Shown here piece by piece: positions 17,912 through 26,269 of a stretch of 64,000 bases of DNA (the first letter of the stretch is position 1; each line of letters starts with the position of its first letter). The stretch comes from an uncultured Clostridia bacterium (GTDB lineage Bacteria > Bacillota > Clostridia > Lachnospirales > CAG-274). The translations under genes and the position numbers were made by a program. The notes beneath the pieces are model-generated. The model worked only from the letters and a program-made list of their open reading frames with translations. It searched no databases and was not told the DNA's origin. Location: the NCBI GenBank assembly GCA_947628755.1, contig CANRBC010000010.1, forward strand, positions 1-64,000. Direction: 5' to 3'.

Positions 17912-18745
17912 TTAGTATGAAAGACCCGGATCAAAGAAGCCGAGAAGCACACCTACAAACGCTATTACTACAAGAATAAGCATTACTATCGTCGGTGATA
18001 TTTTTTTCTTGCTCATAAGCCACCAGCATAAAATAACCGTTGCCGCTGACAGGAGCTTGGGACATATTCCGTCCAATGTGCTTTGAAGGTCTATAATAGT
18101 ACCGCCGTCTGCGTTAAGCATTTTAAAGGATGTTGTAATATTTATCCAGCTTGCGGCAACAGCGCCTATAACGATAGTACCAAGCATAACTACTGCTTCT
18201 CTTATGGCATTTGCCTTTTCGCCGACTATTATCTCAACAGCCTTGCCGCCCAGCTCATAGCCCTTATAGTAGAGAAATCTCATACCCAATGTTACAACAA
18301 GATTCCATACGACTATGTAGAATATTGCGCCAAGAGGCGAACCGCCGCCTGATAGTCCAAGAGCTATGCCCAGAAGTATAGGGATAAGAGTACCTACTAC
18401 AAGGGAATCGCCTATACCTGCTACGGGACCCATAAGTCCTGCTCTTATACCGTTTATCATTTCGCCGTCAATAGCCTCGCCGTTTGCCTTTGCCTCTTCA
18501 AGTCCTGCCGTTACGCCTACAATGACCGTACCAAGCTGAGGCTCTGTATTAAAGAAAGCCGTATATGTCTGAAGGGCTTCCTGCTGCTCCTCGGGCGTAT
18601 CGTACAATTCCCTTATAATAGGGAGCATTGAGCAAAGATAGCCAAATGTCTGCATGTGCTCCTGTGAAAAGCAGGTAAGATGTCCGTAATACCAGTTTCT
18701 GAATGATTTAGCCAATGTTTTCTTGGAAATTTTTTTCTCTGCCAT
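17912..18745 (-). CDS. PTS mannose-family IID component
   Basis: 277 residues from the ATG at 18745, preceded by AGGAGG and 1 nt past the IIC stop; the 18802 start has no ribosome site. It matches the EIID-Man family: a soluble N-terminal part with WYYGHLTCFSQEHMQTFGYL, the conserved RAGLMGPVAGIGDSLVVGTL loop near 125-145, and a hydrophobic C-terminal part. IID and IIC form the membrane channel. Its start is embedded next to the IIC end, giving translational coupling and matched stoichiometry. Confidence 0.95.
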   Translation of the reverse strand: MAEKKISKKTLAKSFRNWYYGHLTCFSQEHMQTFGYLCSMLPIIRELYDTPEEQQEALQTYTAFFNTEPQLGTVIVGVTAGLEEAKANGEAIDGEMINGIRAGLMGPVAGIGDSLVVGTLIPILLGIALGLSGGGSPLGAIFYIVVWNLVVTLGMRFLYYKGYELGGKAVEIIVGEKANAIREAVVMLGTIVIGAVAASWINITTSFKMLNADGGTIIDLQSTLDGICPKLLSAATVILCWWLMSKKKISPTIVMLILVVIAFVGVLLGFFDPGLSY

Positions 18746-18746
18746 A

Positions 18747-19601
18747 TTAAATATCCTCCTCATCATCGTCATCATACACAGTACCGTCTGATGCGGAAAC
18801 ATGAGCAGTCTTATACTGAAGCATTCTTATATTATAAAGAATAACTGCAAAGAAACCGCCTATAACAGCTGCGCCTATAAGGTTCACACCCATAAGGGCT
18901 GCAAGTACAAAGCCGAAGAAAAATGTAAGAAGGTCTGTGGGCTTTGATGCAACCTGCTTCAGAAGTATTCCGACGCCGACTGCCGGAAGCAGACTGCCTA
19001 CGGTAAAGAGAGTTTTCATTGCTATGCCGTCCATAGGCAGATAATTCTTTATAATATCTACCATATCTGAGCCCATCATTGTAATGATGACCGTGGGCAG
19101 GAAGCTGCATATAAAGTGTGATATCCATGGGAGCACCATATCTACTACATAGAGCTGATTGAGCTTGCCTTTTTCTACTGCTCTCCAGCCTATATGCTGC
19201 CATACAAGGTTGATAGTAGCTGTGCCGTAAAATAAAACCGTACCTAATGTGCCTACTGCTGAACCGAGGGCTACTGCCATTCCCGTACCCTCTGTGGATG
19301 CAGGGTCAAGACCAAGACCCTTTATAGCAACCATTGCAAGAGGGATACCTATATAGCTTATAGCTCTTACATCTGCCGATACTGTTCCGCCCGGGGTAAC
19401 AAGTGCTATGTATACCACCTGTATTGCCGCGCCTATTATAATGCCTGTCTTTATGTCGCCCATTATGAGACCTACTATAAGACCTGCAACAAGGGGTCTG
19501 CCCAGGGTATAGTTGCCTATGGTGGTGCCGCCCATACCAGGCACACTTGAAAGGCAGGCAAATAAGCCGAATATAATCGCTTGTAATAAACTTATCTCCA
19601 T
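18747..19601 (-). CDS. PTS mannose-family IIC component
   Basis: The 284-residue polytopic protein has the EIIC-Man hallmarks: an N-terminal LQAIIFGLFACLSSVPGMGG, the GRPLVAGLIVGLIMGD segment, and PGGTVSADVRAISYIGIPLA near 70-95. It is the sugar-binding membrane channel. The C-terminus ends in an acidic DDDDEEDI tail. AAAGGAG lies upstream of the ATG. The transported sugar (mannose, fructose, sorbose or amino sugar class) is not decidable from sequence. Confidence 0.95.
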   Translation of the reverse strand: MEISLLQAIIFGLFACLSSVPGMGGTTIGNYTLGRPLVAGLIVGLIMGDIKTGIIIGAAIQVVYIALVTPGGTVSADVRAISYIGIPLAMVAIKGLGLDPASTEGTGMAVALGSAVGTLGTVLFYGTATINLVWQHIGWRAVEKGKLNQLYVVDMVLPWISHFICSFLPTVIITMMGSDMVDIIKNYLPMDGIAMKTLFTVGSLLPAVGVGILLKQVASKPTDLLTFFFGFVLAALMGVNLIGAAVIGGFFAVILYNIRMLQYKTAHVSASDGTVYDDDDEEDI

Positions 19602-19636
19602 TTTTTCATACTCCTTTCAGAATAAAATTTCAGAAA

Positions 19637-20131
19637 TCAGAAGCCGAACTGTCCTCTGAACTTTTTCCAGTTGCCTATGGCGTCGCTCTTTGTAAGGGCA
19701 AATTCTACCTCGTAGCCCTTCTGCATAATGCTTTCAAGAGCCTCCGCCTCCTCCTGTGTAATAGACTGATTGTTGCCCAGCTTTACAGTGCCCGGTCTGT
19801 CGTTGCATGGACCTATTATCACCGTCTTTACATCGCTTGGCTTAAAGTCTGCCTCCACAAGAATTTTTGCCATGTCCACGGGATTCTTGGTAATGAGGAA
19901 ATATCTGTCCTTGCTGTCAAGAACCTTCTGTGACTTTGCAAGAAATTCCTCAATAGTCCATACAAATGTTTTTTTGCCGCTGGCGTTCTTGTATGCCGCC
20001 TTTAATACGGGAGTTTTTGCCGCCGCATCGTTTACGGCAATAAGTCCGTCGCAGGGATATTCAAGAGCCCATCTCGTGCAGGTCTGACCGTGTATCATAC
20101 GGTCGTCTACTCTTACAAATGAAATTGACAT
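19637..20131 (-). CDS. PTS mannose-family IIB component
   Basis: The 164-residue cytoplasmic protein begins with the IIB signature VRVDDRMIHGQTCTRW, in which His14 receives phosphate from IIA and gives it to the incoming sugar. The family length (about 160) is complete. It is a separate IIB, not fused to IIA as in E. coli ManX. It is preceded by AAGGAGG, 26 nt after IIA. Confidence 0.95.
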   Translation of the reverse strand: MSISFVRVDDRMIHGQTCTRWALEYPCDGLIAVNDAAAKTPVLKAAYKNASGKKTFVWTIEEFLAKSQKVLDSKDRYFLITKNPVDMAKILVEADFKPSDVKTVIIGPCNDRPGTVKLGNNQSITQEEAEALESIMQKGYEVEFALTKSDAIGNWKKFRGQFGF

Positions 20132-20157
20132 AAATTTTGCCTCCTTTTAAATGATTT

Positions 20158-20586
20158 TTATATTTCGTCTTCGGTATCCTCTGAGCCGAAGTCCATTTTC
20201 TTTAATTCGTCTCTGGCTGCCTCCAGTATATATGCGTCCAGCTCCTCCGCCGTCATAGCGTCCTTCATAAGTGAGGCGTTGAGAACCAGCGGCAGGTTGC
20301 TCCCTCCATATATAAGCGCAGCTCCCATAAGTCCCATTTCGCTCAATACATTTGCCGCCATTGTAAGAGGTGAGCCGCCTCCTATATCGCCGAAAAGCAG
20401 TATCTCGTCGTCAGGTGTGATTCCGCTGAGCTTTTCCTTGAATTCCTTTGTATACACCTCCGAACCCATATCGGGAGTAAGACCCATGGCAATTATATCG
20501 TTGCGCTGACCGCCGTCAAGCATTTTAAGAGCGCTTTCCATACCATAGGCAAAGTCGCCGTGACTTACAATGATAATGTACTTCAT
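20158..20586 (-). CDS. PTS mannose-family IIA component
   Basis: The 142-residue protein has the EIIA-Man start YIIIVSHGDFAYGMESAL with the phosphoacceptor His9, and the conserved DIGGGSPLTMAAN segment near 67-80. It accepts phosphate from HPr and passes it to IIB. An acidic tail (SEDTEDEI) follows. It is first in the PTS operon, downstream of a 16-bp perfect inverted repeat and of the terminator of the two-component operon. Confidence 0.95.
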   Translation of the reverse strand: MKYIIIVSHGDFAYGMESALKMLDGGQRNDIIAMGLTPDMGSEVYTKEFKEKLSGITPDDEILLFGDIGGGSPLTMAANVLSEMGLMGAALIYGGSNLPLVLNASLMKDAMTAEELDAYILEAARDELKKMDFGSEDTEDEI

Positions 20587-20626
20587 AAAATTCCTCCTCT
20601 CGGATATTTTCCGTTCTTGCTTTAAC

Positions 20627-20700
20627 AGAGGAAATGAATATCTGCTATATAGAGCTTAAAAAGAAACGGCAGAGCTTCAAGGGTGATATTCATTTCCTCT
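20627..20700 (-). promoter_or_regulatory. 16-bp inverted repeat upstream of PTS operon
   Basis: AGAGGAAATGAATATC (20627-20642) and its perfect reverse complement (20685-20700) are separated by 42 bp, 41 nt before the IIA start. No good -35 accompanies the TATATA-like box between them, as expected for an activator-dependent promoter. The arms may be operators for the adjacent NarL-type response regulator, or a leader stem. Confidence 0.55.
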
Positions 20701-20720
20701 TATGGCTATATAATAATAAT

Positions 20721-20753
20721 AAAAAAAAGACACATGAACAGCTGTCATGTGTC
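20721..20753 (-). terminator. rho-independent terminator of the sensor operon
   Basis: Read on the minus strand: GACACATGA, a 7-nt loop, TCATGTGTC, then T8. It separates the sensor operon (ends 20806) from the PTS operon (starts 20586). Confidence 0.88.
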
Positions 20754-20805
20754 ATTAATTTTAAGTTATTTTTGTCACATTCAATATGACATTTGTCATA
20801 GGGCG

Positions 20806-22119
20806 TCAAGCGCCGTTGTGTATATAGTTATTTATATCCCTTTGCTTTTTAATAAGAGACATACTTATATTGGAATCTCCCGAAAGTATTTCATTTACTG
20901 CAGAATCTATCATTCTCACAGCAGAGTCATAATTTCCGAAGGACGGAGTTACGGTAGCGTTTTCCATAGCGTAGTCCAGAAGCGAGGAGCTTATGCTTTC
21001 CTCTTTTTCAAGCATATTTATAATTTCGGGAGAATTCGTAACGCTCCTTAAGGGAGACGCCCCTTCGGAATACTCAAATATAAGGGATTGTATTTCCTCG
21101 TCATAGGTAAGTATTTTCATAAGCTCCCAGGCATATTTTTCATTGTGGGTATCGTTATTCATAGCCAAAAGTAGAGTATCCATATAGGATGTGTTTTCTC
21201 CCCGCTGACCCTTTGGCATTGTTATACAGTCCCATTCAAAGCTCGAAAACTTTTTTACTCTAAGAGGATAGGGCTTATAGGCTCTGTACTGTGAAAACAT
21301 AAGAGGCTGAAAAGCGGCGTTTCCCAAATCAAAATCATTTGATGTAACGGTATAGCCGTCGTTTAGTTTATTAAGCCTTTCGATAAAGGCAAGAGCCTCT
21401 GCAGAGCCCTCGCTGCTTAAGTTTACAATACTGCCGTCGCTGCCAAAAAGCTCGACGCCGTTTGATACCATAGCGTCCTCCCATGTATAATTACATACGC
21501 CAAAAGTATCGTTTATACCGTCATTATTGCTGTCCCCTGTGATTTTGCTGCATATATTGTAGAAATCCTCCCATGTCCAGTCCGACGAGGGCATAGAAAT
21601 ACCTGTCCTTGAAAGTATGCTCTTATTTACAAACATAAGATTTACGGCGCTTTCATAGGGCAGCGCATACTGTGTGTCCTTATAGCTGCCGCAGGAAAAG
21701 GCGGAGGAATAAAACTTGTCCGTATCAAAGTCCTTATCCTTTTCCATAATATGAGAAAGCTCCTTCATAGCTCCAAGCTCCGAAAGGGAATTGAAGTCCT
21801 TGTCAAATACAAAGAATACATCGGGAGCGTTGCCCTCCAGAAGCCTTTCATAGAGCCATGAGGAATAGTTTCCCTTTGTTATGCCGCTTGTATACTCTAC
21901 CCTTACATTGGGATATTTCTCCTTGAATTTTTCTATGGCTCTGTCCAGTATTTTGTATGAATTTCCGTTCTGAACATCCCAGTAGCTGCCTGTAAAAGCG
22001 CCTACAGTTATTACATTTCTGCTGCCTATGCCGTAAAAGTCCGTATATATTGAAATAACTGCCAGTATATTTATAAATATGATTATAAGCAATACTATTT
22101 TTTTAGTCTTCCTATCCAT
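20806..22119 (-). CDS. extracellular solute-binding protein (family 1), membrane-anchored
   Basis: 437 residues from the ATG at 22119 (GAGG 7 nt upstream; the ATG at 22125 is too close). It has an uncleaved-looking N-terminal membrane helix (about 6-26) and no lipobox, then a carbohydrate-type SBP_bac_1 fold (DVFFVFDKDFNSLSELGAM, WTWEDFYNICSKIT). Such proteins normally feed ABC permeases, but none is encoded here. It is the last gene of an operon with a sensor kinase and response regulator, 13 nt after the latter, so it may sense rather than import. The fold assignment is firm; the sensing role is inference. Confidence 0.82.
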   Translation of the reverse strand: MDRKTKKIVLLIIIFINILAVISIYTDFYGIGSRNVITVGAFTGSYWDVQNGNSYKILDRAIEKFKEKYPNVRVEYTSGITKGNYSSWLYERLLEGNAPDVFFVFDKDFNSLSELGAMKELSHIMEKDKDFDTDKFYSSAFSCGSYKDTQYALPYESAVNLMFVNKSILSRTGISMPSSDWTWEDFYNICSKITGDSNNDGINDTFGVCNYTWEDAMVSNGVELFGSDGSIVNLSSEGSAEALAFIERLNKLNDGYTVTSNDFDLGNAAFQPLMFSQYRAYKPYPLRVKKFSSFEWDCITMPKGQRGENTSYMDTLLLAMNNDTHNEKYAWELMKILTYDEEIQSLIFEYSEGASPLRSVTNSPEIINMLEKEESISSSLLDYAMENATVTPSFGNYDSAVRMIDSAVNEILSGDSNISMSLIKKQRDINNYIHNGA

Positions 22120-22132
22120 ATACATTCCTCGT

Positions 22133-22804
22133 TTATTCTGCGTCCGCCTCGTTTATAATGCCTGTCTGAACAGCCCATATCGCCAGCTGTGTTCTGTCTC
22201 TCAAATCGAGCTTGCTCAATATAGAGCTGAGATAATTTCTTACAGTGCCCTCGGACAGATGAAGTTCATAGGCTATTTCCTTGTTGGAAAGACCCTTTCC
22301 CACCTGCTTTATGATTTTAAGCTCTGTCTTGCCCAGAGAATCATAAGCCTTTCTGTCTACATTAAGGGCAATATTTGTCTGCGCCATGTGTCTGAACATT
22401 TTAAGCACCTTAAGGGCTATATCCTCATTGAGAAGCTCTGTTCCGCTGTATACCTTTCTTATAGCGCCAAAAAGCTCCTTTGTGGAAACGCCCTTGAGAA
22501 GATATCCGCTTGCTCCGTATTTAAGGGCGTTGAAAACATATTCGTCATCGTCAAAGGTAGTCAATATTATTATTTTTATATCGGGATAATTTTCCTTAAT
22601 GAGCTTTGTGCAGGTAACGCCGTCTATTTCGGGCATTCTTATATCCATAAGTATTATATCGGGTCGTCTTTCCCTTACGGAGCGTATTACGTCCCTGCCT
22701 GTGGCAACGCTGTCCGTTACCTCAAAATCCTCTACGGAGCTTATTAATATTTCAAGACTTTGCCTCATAAGCTCCTGGTCGTCAGCGATAGTTATTTTTA
22801 TCAT
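22133..22804 (-). CDS. NarL/LuxR-family response regulator
   Basis: The 223-residue protein has a receiver domain (ITIADDQELM acidic pair; phosphoacceptor Asp in IILMDIRMPEIDG near 54; Lys in LLKGVS near 104) and a C-terminal LuxR-type helix-turn-helix (ELKIIKQVGKGLSNKEIAYE...GTVRNYLSSILSKL). It should be phosphorylated by the kinase encoded 14 nt upstream and bind DNA. The neighbouring PTS promoter with its inverted repeat is the obvious candidate target. Confidence 0.95.
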   Translation of the reverse strand: MIKITIADDQELMRQSLEILISSVEDFEVTDSVATGRDVIRSVRERRPDIILMDIRMPEIDGVTCTKLIKENYPDIKIIILTTFDDDEYVFNALKYGASGYLLKGVSTKELFGAIRKVYSGTELLNEDIALKVLKMFRHMAQTNIALNVDRKAYDSLGKTELKIIKQVGKGLSNKEIAYELHLSEGTVRNYLSSILSKLDLRDRTQLAIWAVQTGIINEADAE

Positions 22805-22818
22805 AAGCCCTTTCTCCT

Positions 22819-24144
22819 TTATTTAAGTCTTAAAGGCAATATTGCCTTTACCTTGAAGCCCTGGCTTCCGTCAACACTTAGGCTTCCGCCCAGCATATCC
22901 AGTCTTTCCTTCATGTGACTTAATCCAAAGCCGTTTTTTATTTTCTTACAGCCTATGCCGTTGTCCGATATATTTATTATAATATTTCCGTTTTCGTTTG
23001 CTATTGAAATATTTATTTCTGTGGCTCTTCCGTGCCTCATGGAGTTTGTAATGCTTTCCTGTATTATCCTGTAAATTACGTCCTCCTCATCATTGCTGAG
23101 ATTTCCTAAATCGGCAGAATTTTCATAGTTGATATGCACTCTTGTGGAAAGCACCATTTCCGAAATCATTTTTTCAAGAGCCTCGGCAAAGGGCAGCGTT
23201 TCCAATACATCGGGACGCAGCGCCTTAACCGAACGCCTTACATCAGTCATACCCTGTCTTGCGGCGTTTGCTATATTCTCAAGCTGCTTTTGGGCAACCT
23301 CGGGAGCAACAGTTATAAGCTCGTTGCAGGCGTCTATGCCTGTAACCACACCTGTCAGCACATGACCGAGGGTATCATGTATCTCTCTTGCAAGACGATT
23401 CCTTTCCTCTACCTTTGTCATATTGGCGATTTTCTCCGCGTTTTCCTCAAGCTGTATGTTAGCGGCTTTAAGCTGCTTGTTCAAATCGTTAAGCCGCTTG
23501 TTCATATTCTGCATATTCCTGTTTTCCACAGTCTGACGGTGTATTATAAATATCATATACACTATAAAAATAAGCGAATTAAGGCTTGCGCACAGACTTA
23601 TAACTCCAGAAATCAGCCATCTTACATAGGTATTGTAATAAGAAATGTACGATGAAAGGGGCACAAGTCCCAGTGAGCTGTCAAGTATGTCTGAATTTGC
23701 TATTATATAAATAATAAAAGCAGTCGCAAGCATAAAATATGTATATTTCGTAGTCCTTATATATCTCATATAATCGGCAAAAATAAGAAGTATAAGTCCC
23801 GTATAGCTGAAATTCACAATATATGTAAGCCAGCCTGCCAGCAGCAGCTCCGCTATACAGCAGTATACAACCGTTCTTGTGTTTCTCTTTTCAATATTTA
23901 TCACAAGCATAAGAGTACACAAGCCCAGAAACGCCAGAACAGGGGTTTTCCAAGGCGCGCCCTGAATATGTGGAAGCTGAGAAAGAAAGTCCTTTGCGCT
24001 GCCTTCTCCTATTATTCCGTATGTACTCATACACATTAAAAGGGCAACAAAAAGAACTACCATGAAGCTCATGTTTTTCATAAGTATCATAGCAAATTCG
24101 GGCAGACTTTTTTCTGTTATAACTTTTTTGTTTTCTACTGCCAT
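22819..24144 (-). CDS. membrane sensor histidine kinase (HisKA_3 type)
   Basis: The 441-residue protein has about six membrane helices (30-195), a coiled coil (about 205-245), the HisKA_3 box ERNRLAREIHDTLGHVLTG with phospho-His near 256, and a HATPase domain with SDNGIGC and GFGLSHMKERL. It has no large extracellular loop that could bind sugar alone. It overlaps the preceding binding-protein gene by 10 nt, which suggests that protein supplies the ligand-sensing part. It phosphorylates the NarL-type regulator next to it. Confidence 0.94.
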   Translation of the reverse strand: MAVENKKVITEKSLPEFAMILMKNMSFMVVLFVALLMCMSTYGIIGEGSAKDFLSQLPHIQGAPWKTPVLAFLGLCTLMLVINIEKRNTRTVVYCCIAELLLAGWLTYIVNFSYTGLILLIFADYMRYIRTTKYTYFMLATAFIIYIIANSDILDSSLGLVPLSSYISYYNTYVRWLISGVISLCASLNSLIFIVYMIFIIHRQTVENRNMQNMNKRLNDLNKQLKAANIQLEENAEKIANMTKVEERNRLAREIHDTLGHVLTGVVTGIDACNELITVAPEVAQKQLENIANAARQGMTDVRRSVKALRPDVLETLPFAEALEKMISEMVLSTRVHINYENSADLGNLSNDEEDVIYRIIQESITNSMRHGRATEINISIANENGNIIINISDNGIGCKKIKNGFGLSHMKERLDMLGGSLSVDGSQGFKVKAILPLRLK

Positions 24145-25109
24145 CTTTCAACACCATACTTATCTATATTTTCGCTGTTTATAAGCTCTACGGGAACGAG
24201 TATACGACTCTCGCATTCCTTGCCCTCCAGAAGCCTATATATGACGTCTCCTGCCTCTTTACCTATTTCCGTAGGAAACTGGGCAGCCGTTCCCTTCATT
24301 ATATTTTCTTTAATAAGTCCCTTGGCGTCGGGAGCGCCGTCAACTCCGTATACATCGGTATTTTTCAGTATTCCGTTTTCCTCAAGGGCAGCTACTGCGC
24401 CTACCGCCGCCAAGTCATTCAATGCAAATACGGCGTCAAACCTCTTACCTGTTTTTATGAATTCATTCAAAACAGGCTCTGCCAGCTCAAGCTGACCTTC
24501 GCAGTCAAGCTCCGCTGCGATTTCTATATTTTCGCTGCCTGCCACAGCGTCCTTAAAGCCCTGTATTCTGTCTATACCCGATTTGGCTATATTGTGGGTA
24601 AGAAGTACAAAACGCTTTTTCTCGCCCTTGCTCACCACATATTTTCCTATTATTTCTCCTGCGGCATAATTATCCGACTTTATAGTACAGTCTGCAAGAG
24701 AGTCGTCATATACCTCGGAATCCACTACTATTATTTTTACGCCGTCTGCCTTTGCTCTTTCAAGGGCAGGCGTCAGAGTTTTCCAGCTTACGGGAGTAAC
24801 AACGAGTACATCAATTCCCTCGTCTATCATTGAATTTATTTGTTCAAGCTGCTTTTCTTCATCAAGAGCAGGGTCATAGAGTATGAATGTATCGCCCTCT
24901 GATTCCACCCTTGCCGCAATCTCCTCATTCAGTATAGTATAGAATTCATTATTCATAGTCATATAGCTGACGCCTATTTTATGGCAATTTTCCTTCTGGT
25001 CAACGGAATAGTCATGACCTCCGCAGAATAGATAAATAACTGCAAGCAAGATTAATATATCAGCTGCGGCTATAATCAGCTTGAATATTCTTTTGTAACG
25101 CTTCTGCAT
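24135..25109 (-). CDS. membrane-anchored periplasmic-binding-protein-like sugar sensor
   Basis: 324 residues from the ATG at 25109. A basic N-terminus and one membrane helix (about 9-28) precede a type I periplasmic binding fold (ribose/galactose family): IGVSYMTMNNEFY, the IDVLVVTPVSW hinge region, KRFDAVFALNDLAAVGAVAALEE and YGVDGAPDAKGLI. No ABC ATPase or permease is nearby. Overlap with the kinase gene resembles other systems in which an anchored sugar-binding protein presents ligand to a histidine kinase (for example XylFII-LytS). A promoter TTGCAA-17-TATAAT is about 97 nt upstream. Confidence 0.85.
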   Translation of the reverse strand: MQKRYKRIFKLIIAAADILILLAVIYLFCGGHDYSVDQKENCHKIGVSYMTMNNEFYTILNEEIAARVESEGDTFILYDPALDEEKQLEQINSMIDEGIDVLVVTPVSWKTLTPALERAKADGVKIIVVDSEVYDDSLADCTIKSDNYAAGEIIGKYVVSKGEKKRFVLLTHNIAKSGIDRIQGFKDAVAGSENIEIAAELDCEGQLELAEPVLNEFIKTGKRFDAVFALNDLAAVGAVAALEENGILKNTDVYGVDGAPDAKGLIKENIMKGTAAQFPTEIGKEAGDVIYRLLEGKECESRILVPVELINSENIDKYGVERWQ

Positions 25110-25205
25110 AAAAATCACCGACCATTCAAAGGTTGTTTCCTGAAAAAATAAACATATTACACTACGTCTTTTTGTTACTTATCTTTTTATATTAACTATA
25201 ATTCG

Positions 25206-25234
25206 ATTATATCAAAACAAAACTCGTATTGCAA
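25206..25234 (-). promoter_or_regulatory. sigma-A promoter of the sensor operon
   Basis: On the minus strand, TTGCAA (25234-25229), 17 nt and TATAAT (25211-25206) are seen. Confidence 0.78.
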
Positions 25235-25687
25235 TAATTATACCGTAAGCCGACCTATACTTTCATAATTAATTTACATTTTTTATCTGTGTTGAAATTG
25301 CAGATAAACGCATAAAATTCGAGCAAAAGGGTAAATATTCATTTTTCAATGATATTCTTTAATAAAAACAGTTAGCCTCTTGGGGATATAATTGCCCTTT
25401 AAAACTATTTAAAATCTATAACAAGTATAATAAAAGTGATAGGTAATCGACTGTTCTTAATTTGGTACGCTCCGGCTATTGACATAGAACCGCAAAATAA
25501 AAAGCCCTGTGATTGACTTGATCACAAAGCTTTTTTAAGTTGAAAACACGGATTTGAACATTCATGAGCGCTGCCAATTTCCGTTATTTTACATAATACT
25601 CAAAACCGCTGTTTTTACCGAATTTCTTGCTTTTGAATTTTTTATATGTATTCAAATAATGTCTCACCGAAAATCATATTATGTTTA
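25235..25687. other. AT-rich intergenic boundary of accessory island
   Basis: No supported gene. It contains only the terminator hairpin at 25499-25537 and a drop in GC that continues to about 40.4 kb. No tRNA fragment or clear attachment repeat was found. Confidence 0.4.
25499..25537. terminator. bidirectional terminator
   Basis: AAAGC-CCTGTGAT, a short loop, then ATCACAAAGCTTTTTT; A/T runs flank both sides. It lies about 150 nt past the end of the minus-strand SLATT-like gene. Confidence 0.65.
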
Positions 25688-26194
25688 TCACTTCTTATTT
25701 TCAATCTTACCACAAATTCTACTATTATCTTCTATGCTATCATTATTCGTCTGGACATATTTCATCCATTCCTTGTTTTCTTGCATGACTATATTTTCAA
25801 AGTCAATTATAAAATTGTTATACTTGTAATCATCCAAGCACAGATACCTTTCCGTCAGTCCTTTGAGTCTTTCAAGTGTAGATCTGTATGACGTCCACTT
25901 TTTCTGACATTGAAGCAAATTTAACATTGATACAGACGTACTGCTTATAAGGGGAAGTAGCGAAATCCATTTATCATCTAAGAACAATGTAATAAAAAAA
26001 TTTGCAAGCGGTATAATTATAGCTATTATAGTTAATAAATAATATCTTCTCTTATTTTTTTCTGCTGCAACAGAATACCATTTTATTGTAGAGTATACCC
26101 ATTCTGTACAATGAACGCTGATCAATCTTTCTTCCAATGAATTCAAATATGTCTTCTCTATTCCGTTTGGATCTATTTTTTGCAATAGTTTCAT
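25688..26194 (-). CDS. SLATT/DUF4231-like two-helix membrane protein of RADAR operon
   Basis: 168 residues from the ATG at 26194; a TTG at 26206 abuts the AAGGAGG and is less likely. The pattern is that of SLATT proteins: an N-terminal amphipathic segment with ERLISVHCTEW, basic KNKRRYY, two membrane helices (about 51-73 and 76-97), then a long cytoplasmic helix. SLATT proteins are predicted pore-forming effectors in nucleotide-based defence systems, and are a known optional partner of RADAR. It lies 75 nt downstream of the deaminase gene on the same strand. Family assignment is by pattern, without a profile search. Confidence 0.75.
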   Translation of the reverse strand: MKLLQKIDPNGIEKTYLNSLEERLISVHCTEWVYSTIKWYSVAAEKNKRRYYLLTIIAIIIPLANFFITLFLDDKWISLLPLISSTSVSMLNLLQCQKKWTSYRSTLERLKGLTERYLCLDDYKYNNFIIDFENIVMQENKEWMKYVQTNNDSIEDNSRICGKIENKK

Positions 26195-26269
26195 TTTCGT
26201 TTTCAACCTCCTTGGTATTTGGTCATGTATGAAAGTATAGCCATGTGTATTATCTATTGCCTAAACCTA

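Noticed and set aside
20587..20805. Sigma-54 promoter for the mannose PTS
   Set aside because: Many such operons use LevR and sigma-54, but no TGGCAC-N5-TTGC box is seen and no LevR gene is present; a response regulator is next door instead.
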